A stretch of DNA of 64,000 nt from Pseudomonadota bacterium (lineage in GTDB: Bacteria > Pseudomonadota > Gammaproteobacteria > Burkholderiales > Burkholderiaceae_E): the NCBI GenBank assembly GCA_023388075.1, contig JAEWGX010000131.1, positions 1 through 64,000 of the forward strand. The letters run 5' to 3'. A program made the translations under genes and the position numbers. Position 1 is the stretch's first letter, and each line of letters starts with the position of its first letter. Below, piece by piece: positions 8,010-18,038 of the stretch. The notes under the pieces were generated by a model. That model did not search any database. It was not told the DNA's origin and saw nothing but the letters and a program-made list of their open reading frames with translations.

Positions 8010-10405
8010 CGGTGCTCCCCCGCGGCGAGGAACCGCGAGCCGCGACGGCTCACCAGCAGCAGGAAACCGGCGACGATGAAACCCAGACCGAGGAGAAGCT
8101 GCAGCGGCGCCGGCGTGGCGGTGCGCGCGAGGATCCCGCCGGATTGGGCGAAGCTCGGCGCGCGCGCCATGACCGCGCCGGTCGCCCGCTCCGCTTCGCC
8201 TGTGAGGCGGCCGTAGTCCCAGCCGGCCGGCAGGTTGGCCGGCACCTCGCCGTGGCGCATCGGCTCGCCGGCTGCCCGGGCCGGCGTCACGTCCACCGCG
8301 ACCAGGCTGGTGTAGTCGCTCACCAGGTGATGAGCCAGCGCGAGGCCGACCACCTCCTCGCGCAGCCGGTCCTGGGGCCGGGCGGTGTGCCGCGCACGTC
8401 GGATCTCGTCGCTCAGCGCCTCGATGCGCGAGCGCGCCCAGAGCACGTGCACGCCGGAGTCCGGGGCCGCGGTCATCGCCACCGGGATGCGCCAGCGCTC
8501 GGACCCCGGGCCCTGCGCGCCGCTCACGCTGACCGCCCGCGGCAGCTCGGCGAAGCGCAGGGTCACGATGAGCGGCTCGCCGGCATAGAGGTCGCGCGGC
8601 AGGCGGACCGGCTCGGCAAGCCGGCCGCCGTCGAGCGACACGGCGAGATCGGTGGACATCGGATGGGCTATCCGCGCGAACAGCGCCGCCATGCGCTCGC
8701 CCACTTCGTCGACGCTGCCGACGAAGGTGTAGCTGCCGCCGCCGAGCTCGGCCGCCTTGCGCATGAACCAGCCGTTGGGCGCCGAGCCGATGCCCACGGT
8801 GAAGAGGCGGCGGTCTCCAAGCAGGTTGTCCACGAGCCCGACCAGGTCGTCCTCGTAGTCGATCGCGCCATCGGTGATGAAGACGACCTGCCCGACCAGC
8901 CCGTCGGCAAGCGGCGCCGACAGCGCCTGGCGCACCGCGCCCCGCATCTCGGTGCCGCCGTCGGCGCGCAAGCCGGCCACGTAGCGATGCGCCAGCCGCA
9001 GGTTCTCGGGCGTCGCTGCGCGCGGCGCGGGAAAGAGACTCGAATGGTGATTGTTGAACTGGATGAGGTTGAAGTGGTCGCCCGGCTGGAGCTGCCGCAG
9101 CCCGACGTCCAGGGCGGCCCGCGCCTGGCGGATCGACTCGCCGCCCATCGAGCCGGACGTGTCGACGACAAAGGTGATCTCCCGCGGCAGCCGCCTGCTC
9201 GGCGCCGTCTCCATGCCAGGCGGCGCGACGACCATCACGCCGTACCACGCCTCGCCGTGCTGCTCGTGGGACAGGCTCGCCCGTGGGAGCGCGCCCGCGA
9301 CCGGCGCCCACTCGAGCACGAAGTCCCGGTCCGCCACGAGCTCCGCCTGCCCGTCGCCAATGACGCGCAGGTGGTAGCGCGTACCCGTCGCGTCGTCGCC
9401 GGATTCCACGGCGAGCCGGTGCGTCGGCGAGACCGGCCGGGTGACCGGCTGTCCCGGGTCGAGCGCCACCGTGATGCGCAAGGGGTTCAGCCGGGGCGCG
9501 TCCTCGGGCAGGAGCGGCTGGAGCATGTCCCCGTCGCCGGCCGCCAGGGCCATCGCCGGGTCTTCGTCGTGGCGCAGGTGCACCACGTCCTCCATGGTGG
9601 CCGGGCCCGGGCTGCCGTAGCGCGGCGCCACCACCGACGGGAAACGCAGATGCCACTTGCCGTCGCGCAGGGCGAGCACCTGCTGGAACTCCAGCTCGAT
9701 CTCGATCCAGCCGCCCGGCGCGATGTTCGTGACCGACGCGGTGAACGCGTTCGGCCGCTTCTGCTCGAGGAGGGTCGCGCGCCGTCCATCGCTGCGCGCC
9801 TGCGCGAACTCGCGCCGGGCGGCCTCCTTCTCGCGGATGCGGCCTTCGATGACGCGCTCGCCCACACGCAGGCGCAGGTGATCCACCGCGGCGTCATCCG
9901 GCAGCGGGAACAGGTAGGTTCCTTCCAGCCAGGTATCGAGCGGGTTGCGGAACCGCTGAAGCAACGTTCCGCGGACCGTGTTGGCGGTGACCACCAGCCG
10001 CGCCTCGGTCGACTGCAGCGGCGCGACGAGGGGACCGTCGGGTCCTTCGAGGACCATGCCGGCCGCCTCGTGTGCCTGCAGGCGATGCAGGTCACGCAGC
10101 ACGGATCCGGTCGCCGGAACACGCAGCGCCGCCTGCGCATGGGGCGCTGCCTGCGCGTGCGCCACGCTCGCGGTCAGCACCACCAGCAGGCCGAGCGCAA
10201 GCGAGATCGCCAGCGCGCCACCGGCGATCCCGAGGAAGAGCCCCAGCCAGGGGCGCATGCCCTGCAGCGGCACGGCGGGCCGTTGTTGCGGACTCCATCG
10301 GGTCCCTCGGGGGGCGGGCCGGTCGCGGCCGGTCGCCGGGGGCAGCCTCAAAGTGGCGGATCGTCGCGTCGCGATGCCGCCGTGCACTTCACCCATCGTG
10401 TCCAT
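8006..10405 (-). CDS. VIT and VWA domain protein, dedicated sortase target
   Basis: 799 residues. A membrane or signal helix lies near residues 52-80, then a vault/inter-alpha-trypsin domain (about 105-240) and a von Willebrand A domain from about 408. The VWA MIDAS is intact: DTSGSM (Asp 414), the Thr in GGTEM, and the Asp in ITDGA. The C-terminus has a hydrophobic helix (about 769-787) followed by RRGSR, as in sortase substrates. No canonical LPxTG precedes it; LARTA at residues 759-763 is the closest fit. GAGGA precedes the ATG at 10405. The gene overlaps the sortase start by 4 bases and is divergent from the regulator gene across 156 bases. Confidence 0.9.
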   Translation of the reverse strand: MDTMGEVHGGIATRRSATLRLPPATGRDRPAPRGTRWSPQQRPAVPLQGMRPWLGLFLGIAGGALAISLALGLLVVLTASVAHAQAAPHAQAALRVPATGSVLRDLHRLQAHEAAGMVLEGPDGPLVAPLQSTEARLVVTANTVRGTLLQRFRNPLDTWLEGTYLFPLPDDAAVDHLRLRVGERVIEGRIREKEAARREFAQARSDGRRATLLEQKRPNAFTASVTNIAPGGWIEIELEFQQVLALRDGKWHLRFPSVVAPRYGSPGPATMEDVVHLRHDEDPAMALAAGDGDMLQPLLPEDAPRLNPLRITVALDPGQPVTRPVSPTHRLAVESGDDATGTRYHLRVIGDGQAELVADRDFVLEWAPVAGALPRASLSHEQHGEAWYGVMVVAPPGMETAPSRRLPREITFVVDTSGSMGGESIRQARAALDVGLRQLQPGDHFNLIQFNNHHSSLFPAPRAATPENLRLAHRYVAGLRADGGTEMRGAVRQALSAPLADGLVGQVVFITDGAIDYEDDLVGLVDNLLGDRRLFTVGIGSAPNGWFMRKAAELGGGSYTFVGSVDEVGERMAALFARIAHPMSTDLAVSLDGGRLAEPVRLPRDLYAGEPLIVTLRFAELPRAVSVSGAQGPGSERWRIPVAMTAAPDSGVHVLWARSRIEALSDEIRRARHTARPQDRLREEVVGLALAHHLVSDYTSLVAVDVTPARAAGEPMRHGEVPANLPAGWDYGRLTGEAERATGAVMARAPSFAQSGGILARTATPAPLQLLLGLGFIVAGFLLLVSRRGSRFLAAGEHR

Positions 10406-10561
10406 CGCCTGTCCTCGTTTCGCGTGCCGGTCGGCACGGATCCCATTTGGCCGCGGCAATCGGATGCCGGGCGGTCGCGGCGCAGGCGAAGTGGTGATCG
10501 ATTGTGGCGATCCGGTGACAAGGGGACCCGGTCCGTCCCCCTGGGGTGATGGGCTCCTGCC

Positions 10562-11299
10562 ATGCGCTACAGTTGCGTCATGGCGGAACAGGCACAGGGA
10601 CAGGCGCGACGGATCGCGATCGTGGAGGACGAGCCGGCGATCGCCCACAACCTGCGCGACGCCTTCGCCCGCCATGGCTATCAGGTCAGCCTCTTCGCCG
10701 ACAGGGCGCAGGCCCAGGCGGCCTTCACGGCGCGCCTGCCGGATCTCGCCATCATCGACGTCGGGCTCGGCCATGAGCCGGACGGCGGCTTCGAGCTCTG
10801 CCGCTGGCTGCGCGAACGCGCGCCGGCGCTGCCGATCCTGATGCTCTCGGCGCGCGATTCCGAGATCGACGTCGTCTCCGGCCTGCGGCTCGGCGCGGAC
10901 GACTATCTCGCCAAGAACGTGAGCCTGCCGCACCTGCTTGCGCGCGTGACCGCGCTCTTCCGTCGCGCGGACCTGGCGGGAAGGGCTGCGGCTGTCGACG
11001 ACGACGTGATCGAGCGGGGACCGCTGCGGCTCGACCTGCAGCGCTTCGAGGTCCACTGGCGCGGGGCGGTGCTCGCCCTGACGGTGACCGAGTTCTGGAT
11101 GCTGCATGCGCTGGCGCGCCATCCCGGCCACGTCAAGGATCGCGAGGCGCTGATGCGCGAGGCGAACATGGTGGTCGACGACCACACGGTGACCTCGTAC
11201 ATGAAGCGCCTGCGCCGCAAGTTCGAGGCGATCGATCCTTCGTTCGACGCGATCGAGACGGTCTACGGCCTTGGCTACCGGTTCGTCGAGCGACGCTGA
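10562..11299 (+). CDS. OmpR-type response regulator of the dedicated sortase system
   Basis: About 245 residues. The receiver has acidic EDEP, phospho-acceptor Asp in AIIDVGLG and the conserved Lys in DDYLAKNVSLPHL. NVSLPHL in place of the usual PFS-type loop is typical of the sortase-linked subgroup. A winged-helix DNA-binding domain ends in YGLGYRFVERR. ATG at 10562 or 10580 (MAEQAQG) could be the start; neither has a clear ribosome site. It is divergent from the target and sortase genes and overlaps its kinase by 29 bases, so it likely controls them in response to the kinase. Confidence 0.88.
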   Translation: MRYSCVMAEQAQGQARRIAIVEDEPAIAHNLRDAFARHGYQVSLFADRAQAQAAFTARLPDLAIIDVGLGHEPDGGFELCRWLRERAPALPILMLSARDSEIDVVSGLRLGADDYLAKNVSLPHLLARVTALFRRADLAGRAAAVDDDVIERGPLRLDLQRFEVHWRGAVLALTVTEFWMLHALARHPGHVKDREALMREANMVVDDHTVTSYMKRLRRKFEAIDPSFDAIETVYGLGYRFVERR

Positions 11300-13427
11300 G
11301 CGATCGCCCGCCGGGCCCCGCCGCGCCGGGCTGCGCCTCGGGTTGCGTGTGACGCTGCTGGTCGCGTTGCTGCCGCTGCTGGCATTGCCATGGGCCGGGC
11401 TGCGCTTCGTCGAGCGAATGGCCGAATCGACGCGCGACGCGCAGTGGGATACCCAGCAGGCGGCCGCGCGCGGCCTCGCGGCGTCGCTGCACGAGCGCCA
11501 CGAGCTCTTCGGCCTGGGCGACGATCCCGCGCGGATTCCTCGCGGCATGCAGCCGGTGAGTCCGGACGTCGTGCCGCTGGCGGGCGACGTGGCGTCGAGC
11601 GGCGTCGCGTCGGCACGCTGGCATCCGCTTCCGGTGCAGGTGGAAGGCGGCGCGCCGCTGGACACGCTCGAGGCGTCGATGTCGATCGCCCGCATCGGCG
11701 GGGACCGGCCGCGCTTGCTGCTGATGCTGCAGGCGCGCGACGAGCGGCTGGTGCTGCCCGGCGAGCTCGACACGACCGGCCGGGGGCCGGTGGTGCAGCC
11801 GGGGGACGCGGCGACGGTGCTGGTCGGCGGCGAGGACGAGCTGCTCGAGGCGATCGCCGCCGACCAGCGGGCGCGAGCCACCGGCTCCAGCCGCATCGCG
11901 CAGCCGGAGCTGTCGCGACGCATCCCGGTCCCGCTCGGGCAGGTCGATGGCGGCTGGCACGCCGAGCTGGAGCTGCCGCCGGACGTGCGGCTGCTGCGGG
12001 TGATGGTGGTGGATGTCGACTACCTCGGCAGCCGCAAGGTGGAAGCCCGCGCGGACTCCGGGCTGCTGCTGCTCGCGGCCGAGGACGACCTGCTCGCGCA
12101 GGCCGCGGCCCGCCGCCGGGCGCAGCAGTGGGACGACGTGCTGCGGGCCCTGGACCGTGGCACGGGCCGGGTCGCGATCTTCGCTGCGGGCGGCGATCTG
12201 CTCGCGGCCCGGGGCGAGCCGACGCCGCCCGCCCGCGGCCCGGACGACCTGGCTTCGCGGCTCGCGCGCATGCTGCTCGCGCTGGCCGTGCGCCTCGGCC
12301 CGGGCGACGACCGGCCGGCCGAAGGCGCGATGTCTCCGCTCGCCGGCGCGCTGGCCGGCGTGCCGGCGCGGGAATCGCGACGCATCGGGTCGGAAGCCGG
12401 GATGCCCGTCTGGCAACTGAGCAGCGCCCATCCGGTCTGGGTGGGCGACCGGGTCGCGGGCGCGCTGCTCCTCGAGGAGACGACGGCGGCACAGTCGTCG
12501 CTCGCGCAGCGCGCGCTCGAACGCCTCACGCTGCTGGTCGCGGCGGCGCTCGCCGCGACCGCGCTCGCGCTCCTTGGGGTGGCGAGCCTCGCGGTCTCGC
12601 GCATCGTGCGCCTGCGCCGTGCTGCGGAAGCCGCCATCGACGCCCGCGGCCGCGTCGTCGGCAGCGTCCCGCGCTTTCGCCTGCGCGACGAGGTGGACGC
12701 GATGGCCGGCAGCTACAACCTGGTGCTCGCGCGGCTGCGGGAGCACCAGGACTATCTCGCCAAGCTGCGCGGGCGCCTCGTCCACGAGCTGCGCACGCCG
12801 ATCATGGTGGTGCGCTCGTCGCTGGACAACCTGGCCGCGGAGGGCGACCCGCACCGCATCGGCGACTATGCCGCGCGCGCCCAGGCGGGCGCCGCCCGGC
12901 TGGAGCGGATCGTCGCGAGCATGGGCGAGGCGGCGAGCCTCGAGGCGATGCTGGAGGAAAGCGACCTCGAGTCGGTGGACCTGGCCGAGCTGGTCGCGGC
13001 CTGCGTCGACGGCTACCGGGCGGCGTATCCCGGCAATCGGTTCCGCCTCGACGTGGCGCCGGCGCGGCGCTGCCCGGTGGTACCCGAAGCGATCGCGCAG
13101 GCGCTCGACAAGCTGGTGGCGAACGCGGTGGACTTCGCCACGGCCGGCAGCGAGATCGTCGTCGTCGTCGAGCCGGAAGGACGCGATCGCTGGCGCATCG
13201 CGGTGGCGAACCAGGGACCGCCGCTGCCCGGCGAGATGACCCACAGTCTCTTCGAATCGATGGTGACCGTGCGCCACCCGGCCCGCGGCGGAGCGGATGC
13301 GCGCGGGCATCTCGGTCTCGGGCTCTACCTGGTGCGACTGATCGCGGAGTTCCACGGCGGGGCGGCGTGGGCGCGCAACCGGCCGGCCGGCGTAGAGGTG
13401 GGGTTCACGGTCGCGGCGGTACGATAG
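11271..13427 (+). CDS. Sensor histidine kinase of the dedicated sortase system
   Basis: About 718 residues from a TTG at 11271, which overlaps the regulator's end; a later start is possible because the first helix begins only near residue 26. A long periplasmic region (about 50-415) separates it from a second helix (LTLLVAAALAATALALLG). A HAMP-like linker, the phospho-acceptor His in LVHELRTPIMVV, the N box in KLVANAVDFA and the G box in HLGLGLYLVRL follow, so it should be active. The large sensor region fits the sortase-system kinases. It forms one unit with the preceding regulator. Confidence 0.88.
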   Translation: MATGSSSDAERSPAGPRRAGLRLGLRVTLLVALLPLLALPWAGLRFVERMAESTRDAQWDTQQAAARGLAASLHERHELFGLGDDPARIPRGMQPVSPDVVPLAGDVASSGVASARWHPLPVQVEGGAPLDTLEASMSIARIGGDRPRLLLMLQARDERLVLPGELDTTGRGPVVQPGDAATVLVGGEDELLEAIAADQRARATGSSRIAQPELSRRIPVPLGQVDGGWHAELELPPDVRLLRVMVVDVDYLGSRKVEARADSGLLLLAAEDDLLAQAAARRRAQQWDDVLRALDRGTGRVAIFAAGGDLLAARGEPTPPARGPDDLASRLARMLLALAVRLGPGDDRPAEGAMSPLAGALAGVPARESRRIGSEAGMPVWQLSSAHPVWVGDRVAGALLLEETTAAQSSLAQRALERLTLLVAAALAATALALLGVASLAVSRIVRLRRAAEAAIDARGRVVGSVPRFRLRDEVDAMAGSYNLVLARLREHQDYLAKLRGRLVHELRTPIMVVRSSLDNLAAEGDPHRIGDYAARAQAGAARLERIVASMGEAASLEAMLEESDLESVDLAELVAACVDGYRAAYPGNRFRLDVAPARRCPVVPEAIAQALDKLVANAVDFATAGSEIVVVVEPEGRDRWRIAVANQGPPLPGEMTHSLFESMVTVRHPARGGADARGHLGLGLYLVRLIAEFHGGAAWARNRPAGVEVGFTVAAVR

Positions 13428-13450
13428 CGAAGCACGTCGATGGAGACGCC

Positions 13451-14656
13451 ATGAGAGTCACCGAGATCGAGACCGTCCGGCTCGATTCGCATCCCAACAT
13501 CCTGTGGGTGCGTCTGCACACGGACGAAGGCATCGTCGGCCTTGGCGAGACCTTCTACGGGTCGCAGGCCGCCGAGGCGCACGTCCACCAGACCATCGCA
13601 CCGTACCTGCTGGGGCAGGATCCGCGCGACATCGAACGGCACCAGCCGCACCTGGTGGGATACCTGGGATATGCCGGCAGCGGCGCGGAGATGCGCGGCC
13701 GCTCGGCGGTCGACCTCGCGCTGTGGGACATCCTGGGGAAGTCGGTCGGCCTGCCGCTCTGCCGGCTGCTCGGCGGCAAGGTGCGGGAGACCGTGAGGGC
13801 CTACAACACCTGCGCCGGCTACAGCTACGTGCAGACGCGCCCGGTGCAGGGCACGGCCAACTTCGGGCTGGGCGCGAAGCAGGGCGCCTACGAGGACCTG
13901 CAGGGCTTCCTCACCCGGCCGGACGAGCTGGCGCACAGCCTGCTCGAGATGGGCATCGGCGCGATGAAGATCTGGCCCTTCGACTATGCCGCCGAGAAGA
14001 CGGGTGGCCAGTACATCGGCGCGGCCGACCTGAAGCGCGCGCTCGAGCCGTTCGAGCGCATCCGCAAGGCGGTCGGCGACCGGATCGACATCATGGCCGA
14101 GCTGCACGGCCTCTGGAACCGTCCGATGGCGATCCGCATCGCACGCGAGCTGGAGCAGTTCGGGCTGCTGTGGGTGGAGGATCCGGTGACGATGGATCAC
14201 ATGGCGTCGATCGGCGAGGTGGCGCGAGCGACCCGCGCGCCGATCGCGGTCGGCGAGACGCGCGGCGCGCTGGCGGACTACCGCTACCTGCTCGAGCTGG
14301 ACGCGCTGTCGCTGGTGATCACGGACCTGTCATGGTGCGGCGGCATCTCGGAGGCGCGGCGCATCGCCAGCCTCGCGTCCGCCTGGCACACCCCGGTCGC
14401 CTTCCACGACTGCTCCGGCCCGGTGGTGCTCGCCGCATCCACCCACCTGGCGCTCCATACGCCGAACTGCTTCATCCAGGAGATGGTGCGCGCCTTCTAC
14501 TTCGGCTGGTATCCCGAGGTGGTGGAGGGCCTGCCGGTGCTGCGCGACGGCGAGCTCGCCGTGTCGGACGTGCCGGGCATCGGTGTCGCGCTGCGGCCGG
14601 AGGTGCTGGCGCGGGCCGACTGCCATCGGCGCAGCACGCAGGCGGACAGGCCATGA
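13451..14656 (+). CDS. Mandelate racemase/muconate lactonizing enzyme family (enolase superfamily)
   Basis: 401 residues. The N-terminal capping domain ends around DLALWDILGKSVGLPLCRLL, the family signature. The barrel domain has a Lys in GAMKIWPFD and acidic metal ligands in AELHGL, WVEDP and VGETRG, with FHDCSGP near the C-terminal end of the barrel. Such enzymes dehydrate or epimerise sugar acids after abstracting the alpha proton; the motif set suggests an acid-sugar dehydratase, but the substrate is open. The stop overlaps the next start (ATGA), coupling it to a D-2-hydroxyacid dehydrogenase. Confidence 0.85.
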   Translation: MRVTEIETVRLDSHPNILWVRLHTDEGIVGLGETFYGSQAAEAHVHQTIAPYLLGQDPRDIERHQPHLVGYLGYAGSGAEMRGRSAVDLALWDILGKSVGLPLCRLLGGKVRETVRAYNTCAGYSYVQTRPVQGTANFGLGAKQGAYEDLQGFLTRPDELAHSLLEMGIGAMKIWPFDYAAEKTGGQYIGAADLKRALEPFERIRKAVGDRIDIMAELHGLWNRPMAIRIARELEQFGLLWVEDPVTMDHMASIGEVARATRAPIAVGETRGALADYRYLLELDALSLVITDLSWCGGISEARRIASLASAWHTPVAFHDCSGPVVLAASTHLALHTPNCFIQEMVRAFYFGWYPEVVEGLPVLRDGELAVSDVPGIGVALRPEVLARADCHRRSTQADRP

Positions 14657-15675
14657 CCGCGACCGCACCCACGCCCTCGCCATCCGACCGGCGCAGCCTG
14701 CGGGTCGTGCTCGCCGGCAACATCGTCACCGCGAACGAAGAGCGCCTGCGCGCGAAGGCCGACTTCCCGGTGGAGATCACCTGCCTGCCCGACGGTGCAC
14801 CGGATGCGCTGCGCGAGGCGGCGCTCGCCCACGCCGACGCGATGGTCTGCATCCGCCTGAGACACGCCCCGCCGGCGGGCTCGCCGCTGCGGCTGGTGCA
14901 GTTGCAGTCGGCCGGCTACGACGGCATCGACTTCGCGCGCGTTCCCCACGGCGCGACCGTCTGCAACGCGTTCGGCCATACCAACGCGATCGCCGAGTAC
15001 GTCGTCATGACCATGCTGATGTGGACCCACCGCTGGAAGGCGGTGGAGGAGAGCTTCCGCGCCGGCTCGTGGGAGTACAGCGGTGCGATGGTCGGGCCCT
15101 TGCGCGACGAGCTCGCCGGCAAGACCGTCGGCATCCTGGGGTACGGACAGATGGGTGCGGCCATCGCCGCGCGCGCCCGCGCGATGGACACCCGGGTGAT
15201 CGCCTGCAGTCGCCAGACGAAACCGGCAGCCGACGTGGACGCGTTCCTTCCGCTCGAGCGGCTGGACGAGTTTCTCGGCCGGTGCGACTTCGTCGTGGTC
15301 TGCATCGCGCACGTGCCCGAGACCACCGGGCTCATCGACGCGCGCCGGCTCGCTCGCATGAAGCGCGATGCGGTGCTGGTCAACGTGGCGCGTGGGCCGG
15401 TGGTCGTGGAGCAGGACTTCTACGAGGCACTGGCCGGCGGCACCATCGCGGGCGCGGTGATCGACGTGTGGTGGCGCTACCCCGACGCGTCCGATCCACG
15501 GCCCCGGGGCTCGCGCTTTCCGTTTCACGAGCTGCCCAACGTGCTGATGACCCCGCACTCCTCCGGCTGGACCGAGCAGATGATGGACCGCCGCTGGGAC
15601 ATGATCGTGGAGAATCTCCGCGCGCTCTGGCGTGGAGAGCCGCTGCGAAACGTGGTGCGCGCCGCCGGCACCTGA
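14653..15675 (+). CDS. D-isomer-specific 2-hydroxyacid dehydrogenase
   Basis: 340 residues. The NAD-binding motif is GILGYGQMGAAIAARARAM. The catalytic Arg is in VNVARGPVV and the His in MTPHSSGWTEQM; the acidic partner falls between them near VIDVWWRYPDA. It reversibly reduces 2-ketoacids, and its coupling by a 4-base overlap to the enolase-superfamily gene suggests both work on the same acid-sugar route. The start ATG shares bases with the upstream stop. Substrate not determined. Confidence 0.87.
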   Translation: MTATAPTPSPSDRRSLRVVLAGNIVTANEERLRAKADFPVEITCLPDGAPDALREAALAHADAMVCIRLRHAPPAGSPLRLVQLQSAGYDGIDFARVPHGATVCNAFGHTNAIAEYVVMTMLMWTHRWKAVEESFRAGSWEYSGAMVGPLRDELAGKTVGILGYGQMGAAIAARARAMDTRVIACSRQTKPAADVDAFLPLERLDEFLGRCDFVVVCIAHVPETTGLIDARRLARMKRDAVLVNVARGPVVVEQDFYEALAGGTIAGAVIDVWWRYPDASDPRPRGSRFPFHELPNVLMTPHSSGWTEQMMDRRWDMIVENLRALWRGEPLRNVVRAAGT

Positions 15676-15708
15676 CGGTCCGGGGATTGCCCGCCTGCCC
15701 TGGGGCGC

Positions 15709-16020
15709 TCAGAAGGCGCCTGGCCGGTCGGCGCCGCAATTCCAGCACTGGTCGAACGGACCCTCCACCAGCTCGGCGCAGTCGGGGCAGTGCCAGCGGC
15801 GCTGCGGCAGGTTCTGCAGCTCCGCGAGGAAGCGACGGGCCGCCTCGTAGCGGCTGTCGTCCATGATCCAGATCTCCGGCAGCGACTGGTCCACCGGGAT
15901 CTCACCGGCGATTCCACTCGCGAACTCGCGCTGCACCGTGACGTCGAATCCGGCGCCTTCCAGCTGCAGTTTCCACAGATGCGCGATGGCTCCATTGGGT
16001 GCCTGCACCAGCCGCTTCAT
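15709..16020 (-). CDS. Small DUF2007-like protein with C-terminal zinc ribbon
   Basis: 103 residues. The first 70 resemble the DUF2007 (putative signal-transducing) fold: MKRLVQAPNGAIAHLWKLQL then an Asp-rich EIWIMDDSRYEAA. The end holds two CxxC pairs, HCPDCAE and QCWNCGA, which should bind one zinc ion. A purine-rich GAGGGGAAA precedes the ATG, which decides this start over longer readings. It ends convergently 33 bases after the hydroxyacid dehydrogenase. Function unknown. Confidence 0.7.
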   Translation of the reverse strand: MKRLVQAPNGAIAHLWKLQLEGAGFDVTVQREFASGIAGEIPVDQSLPEIWIMDDSRYEAARRFLAELQNLPQRRWHCPDCAELVEGPFDQCWNCGADRPGAF

Positions 16021-16211
16021 CCCGTTTCCCCTCGTCCGTGCCCGCTCACCAACCGTTCGTCGCCAGCACGTCCCGCCGAACGGTGCGGGTGAACCGATCG
16101 TCCTGCCGATCGCCCCGGCAGTCGGCGCCTGGCAGCGACGTGTGATTTTCGCCACTAATGTGCGAACCAATTCGAAGCAGTCCCTATGTTCGCACCGAGC
16201 GGAGATCGTGC

Positions 16212-17921
16212 ATGAGACGCACCTTTGAGCGTAGCCTACTGACAGCCTGCATCACCAGCGCATTGGCCGTGCTGGTGGCCTGCGGAGGCGGCAGCGGCGA
16301 TTCACAGCGGGCCGGCACGGCCGGCAACGCGCAGGTGACCAAGGCGGAGACGAGCGCGGACGCCTCCCGCTTCCTCACCCAGGCGACCTTCGGCCCGACC
16401 ATGGCCAGCATCGACCGGGTGCTGAACGTGCAGCTCGAGGCGTGGCTGGAGGAGGAGTTCGCGAAGCCGCAGAGCTACACCCACCTCGGCTACTGGCAGG
16501 AACGGGTGGCCGCGAGCGGGCAGTCAAACGCGAGCGACACCAACTGGCTCTACCAGAGCTTCTGGCGCAACGCGCTCACCGCGGACGATGCGCTGCGACA
16601 GCGGGTTGCCTTCGCGCTCTCGCAGATTTTCGTGGTGTCGCTCAACGACATGAACGTGTCGCAGCGCGCGCGCGGCGTGGCGAGCTACTACGACATGCTC
16701 GGGCGCAACGCCTTCGGCAACTTCCGCGCGCTGCTCGAGGACGTGACGCTGCATCCGATGATGGGCCTCTACCTCTCGCACCTGCGCAATCGTGGCGATG
16801 GCGACCGCGCGCCGGACGAGAACTTCGCCCGGGAGGTGATGCAGCTCTTCACCATCGGGGTGCATCGGCTGAACGAGGACGGCAGCCGGATGATGGACGG
16901 CAACGGACAGCCGCTCGAGACCTACGGCAACGAGGACGTGACGGGCATCGCCCGCGTGTTCACCGGCTGGAGCTGGGCCGGCCCCGACACCGAGACCGCG
17001 CGGTTCAACGGCGGTGGCAGCCCGAGCTACGCCAACCGCGACATCGAGCCGATGCAGCCGTACCCGCAGTTCCACTCGGAGGCGCCCAAGACATTCCTCG
17101 GCACCACCTGCCCGGGCGGCACGATGCCCCGGGCCAGCCTCACCTGCGCGCTGGATGCCCTGTTCACGCACCCGAACGTCGGGCCCTTCATCGGCCGACA
17201 GCTCATCCAGCGGCTGGTGACCAGCAACCCCAGCCCGGCCTACGTCGCCCGGGTCGCGCGTGCCTTCGCGAACAACGGGCAAGGGGTGCGCGGCGACATG
17301 AAGGCGGTGATCCGCCAGGTGCTGCTCGATCCGGAGGCCCGCAACGCGCCGACCGAGGCCGACGCGAGCTACGGCAAGGTTCGCGAGCCGATCCTGCGGA
17401 TGACCGCGCTGATGAGGGCGACCGGCGCGACCTCGACTTCCGGCCAGTTCCAGATCCACAACACCGACGATCCGGGTACCTCGCTCGGCCAGACGGCAAT
17501 GCGCTCGCCGTCGGTGTTCAACTTCTGGCGGCCGGGGTACACCCCGCCCAACAGCGAGCTGGCCATGAACGGCCTGGTTGCCCCGGAGCTGCAGATCGCG
17601 AACGAGTCGTCCGCGGCCGGGTACCTGAACACCATGCAGGCCGCGATCCAGAACGGCTACGGCAGCGGCAACGACGTGAAGCTCGACATCGGCGACCTGC
17701 AGGTGATCGCGCACGACTCGGACGCGCTGCTCGACCGGATCGCGCTGCTCCTCACCAACGGCAGCTACCGCGTGGAAACGCGCACGCGGATCAAGGACGT
17801 CGTGAACTCGGTCGTGGTGCCCACCGTGGGCGATGCCGCGATCGCCAACGCGCGGCGGGACCGGGTGCGCCTCGCGCTCTACCTGACGATCGCATCGCCC
17901 GAGTTCCTGGCCCAGAAGTAG
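16212..17921 (+). CDS. DUF1800 family exported lipoprotein
   Basis: 569 residues with a signal peptide and lipobox ending LAVLVAC|GGG, so it is probably lipid-anchored. Family traits are ASRFLTQATFGPT near the start, NFAREVMQLFTIGVH in the centre and SPSVFNFWRPGYTPP near the end. DUF1800 proteins have no assigned activity; they are usually encoded next to DUF1501 proteins, as here (117 bases downstream). GGAG lies 11 bases before the ATG. The function of the pair is unknown, with secretion the one clear shared trait. Confidence 0.85.
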   Translation: MRRTFERSLLTACITSALAVLVACGGGSGDSQRAGTAGNAQVTKAETSADASRFLTQATFGPTMASIDRVLNVQLEAWLEEEFAKPQSYTHLGYWQERVAASGQSNASDTNWLYQSFWRNALTADDALRQRVAFALSQIFVVSLNDMNVSQRARGVASYYDMLGRNAFGNFRALLEDVTLHPMMGLYLSHLRNRGDGDRAPDENFAREVMQLFTIGVHRLNEDGSRMMDGNGQPLETYGNEDVTGIARVFTGWSWAGPDTETARFNGGGSPSYANRDIEPMQPYPQFHSEAPKTFLGTTCPGGTMPRASLTCALDALFTHPNVGPFIGRQLIQRLVTSNPSPAYVARVARAFANNGQGVRGDMKAVIRQVLLDPEARNAPTEADASYGKVREPILRMTALMRATGATSTSGQFQIHNTDDPGTSLGQTAMRSPSVFNFWRPGYTPPNSELAMNGLVAPELQIANESSAAGYLNTMQAAIQNGYGSGNDVKLDIGDLQVIAHDSDALLDRIALLLTNGSYRVETRTRIKDVVNSVVVPTVGDAAIANARRDRVRLALYLTIASPEFLAQK

Positions 17922-18038
17922 CGTCGGCCGCAACGGAACGCCGGGCCGCCCCAAGTTCCGTTGAACCCTCTCGGTTAGGCTGGGCGCAGCCCGGCCCCGG
18001 GGGCCGCCAACCAGAAGGATTCATCGAGGATCTCCACC

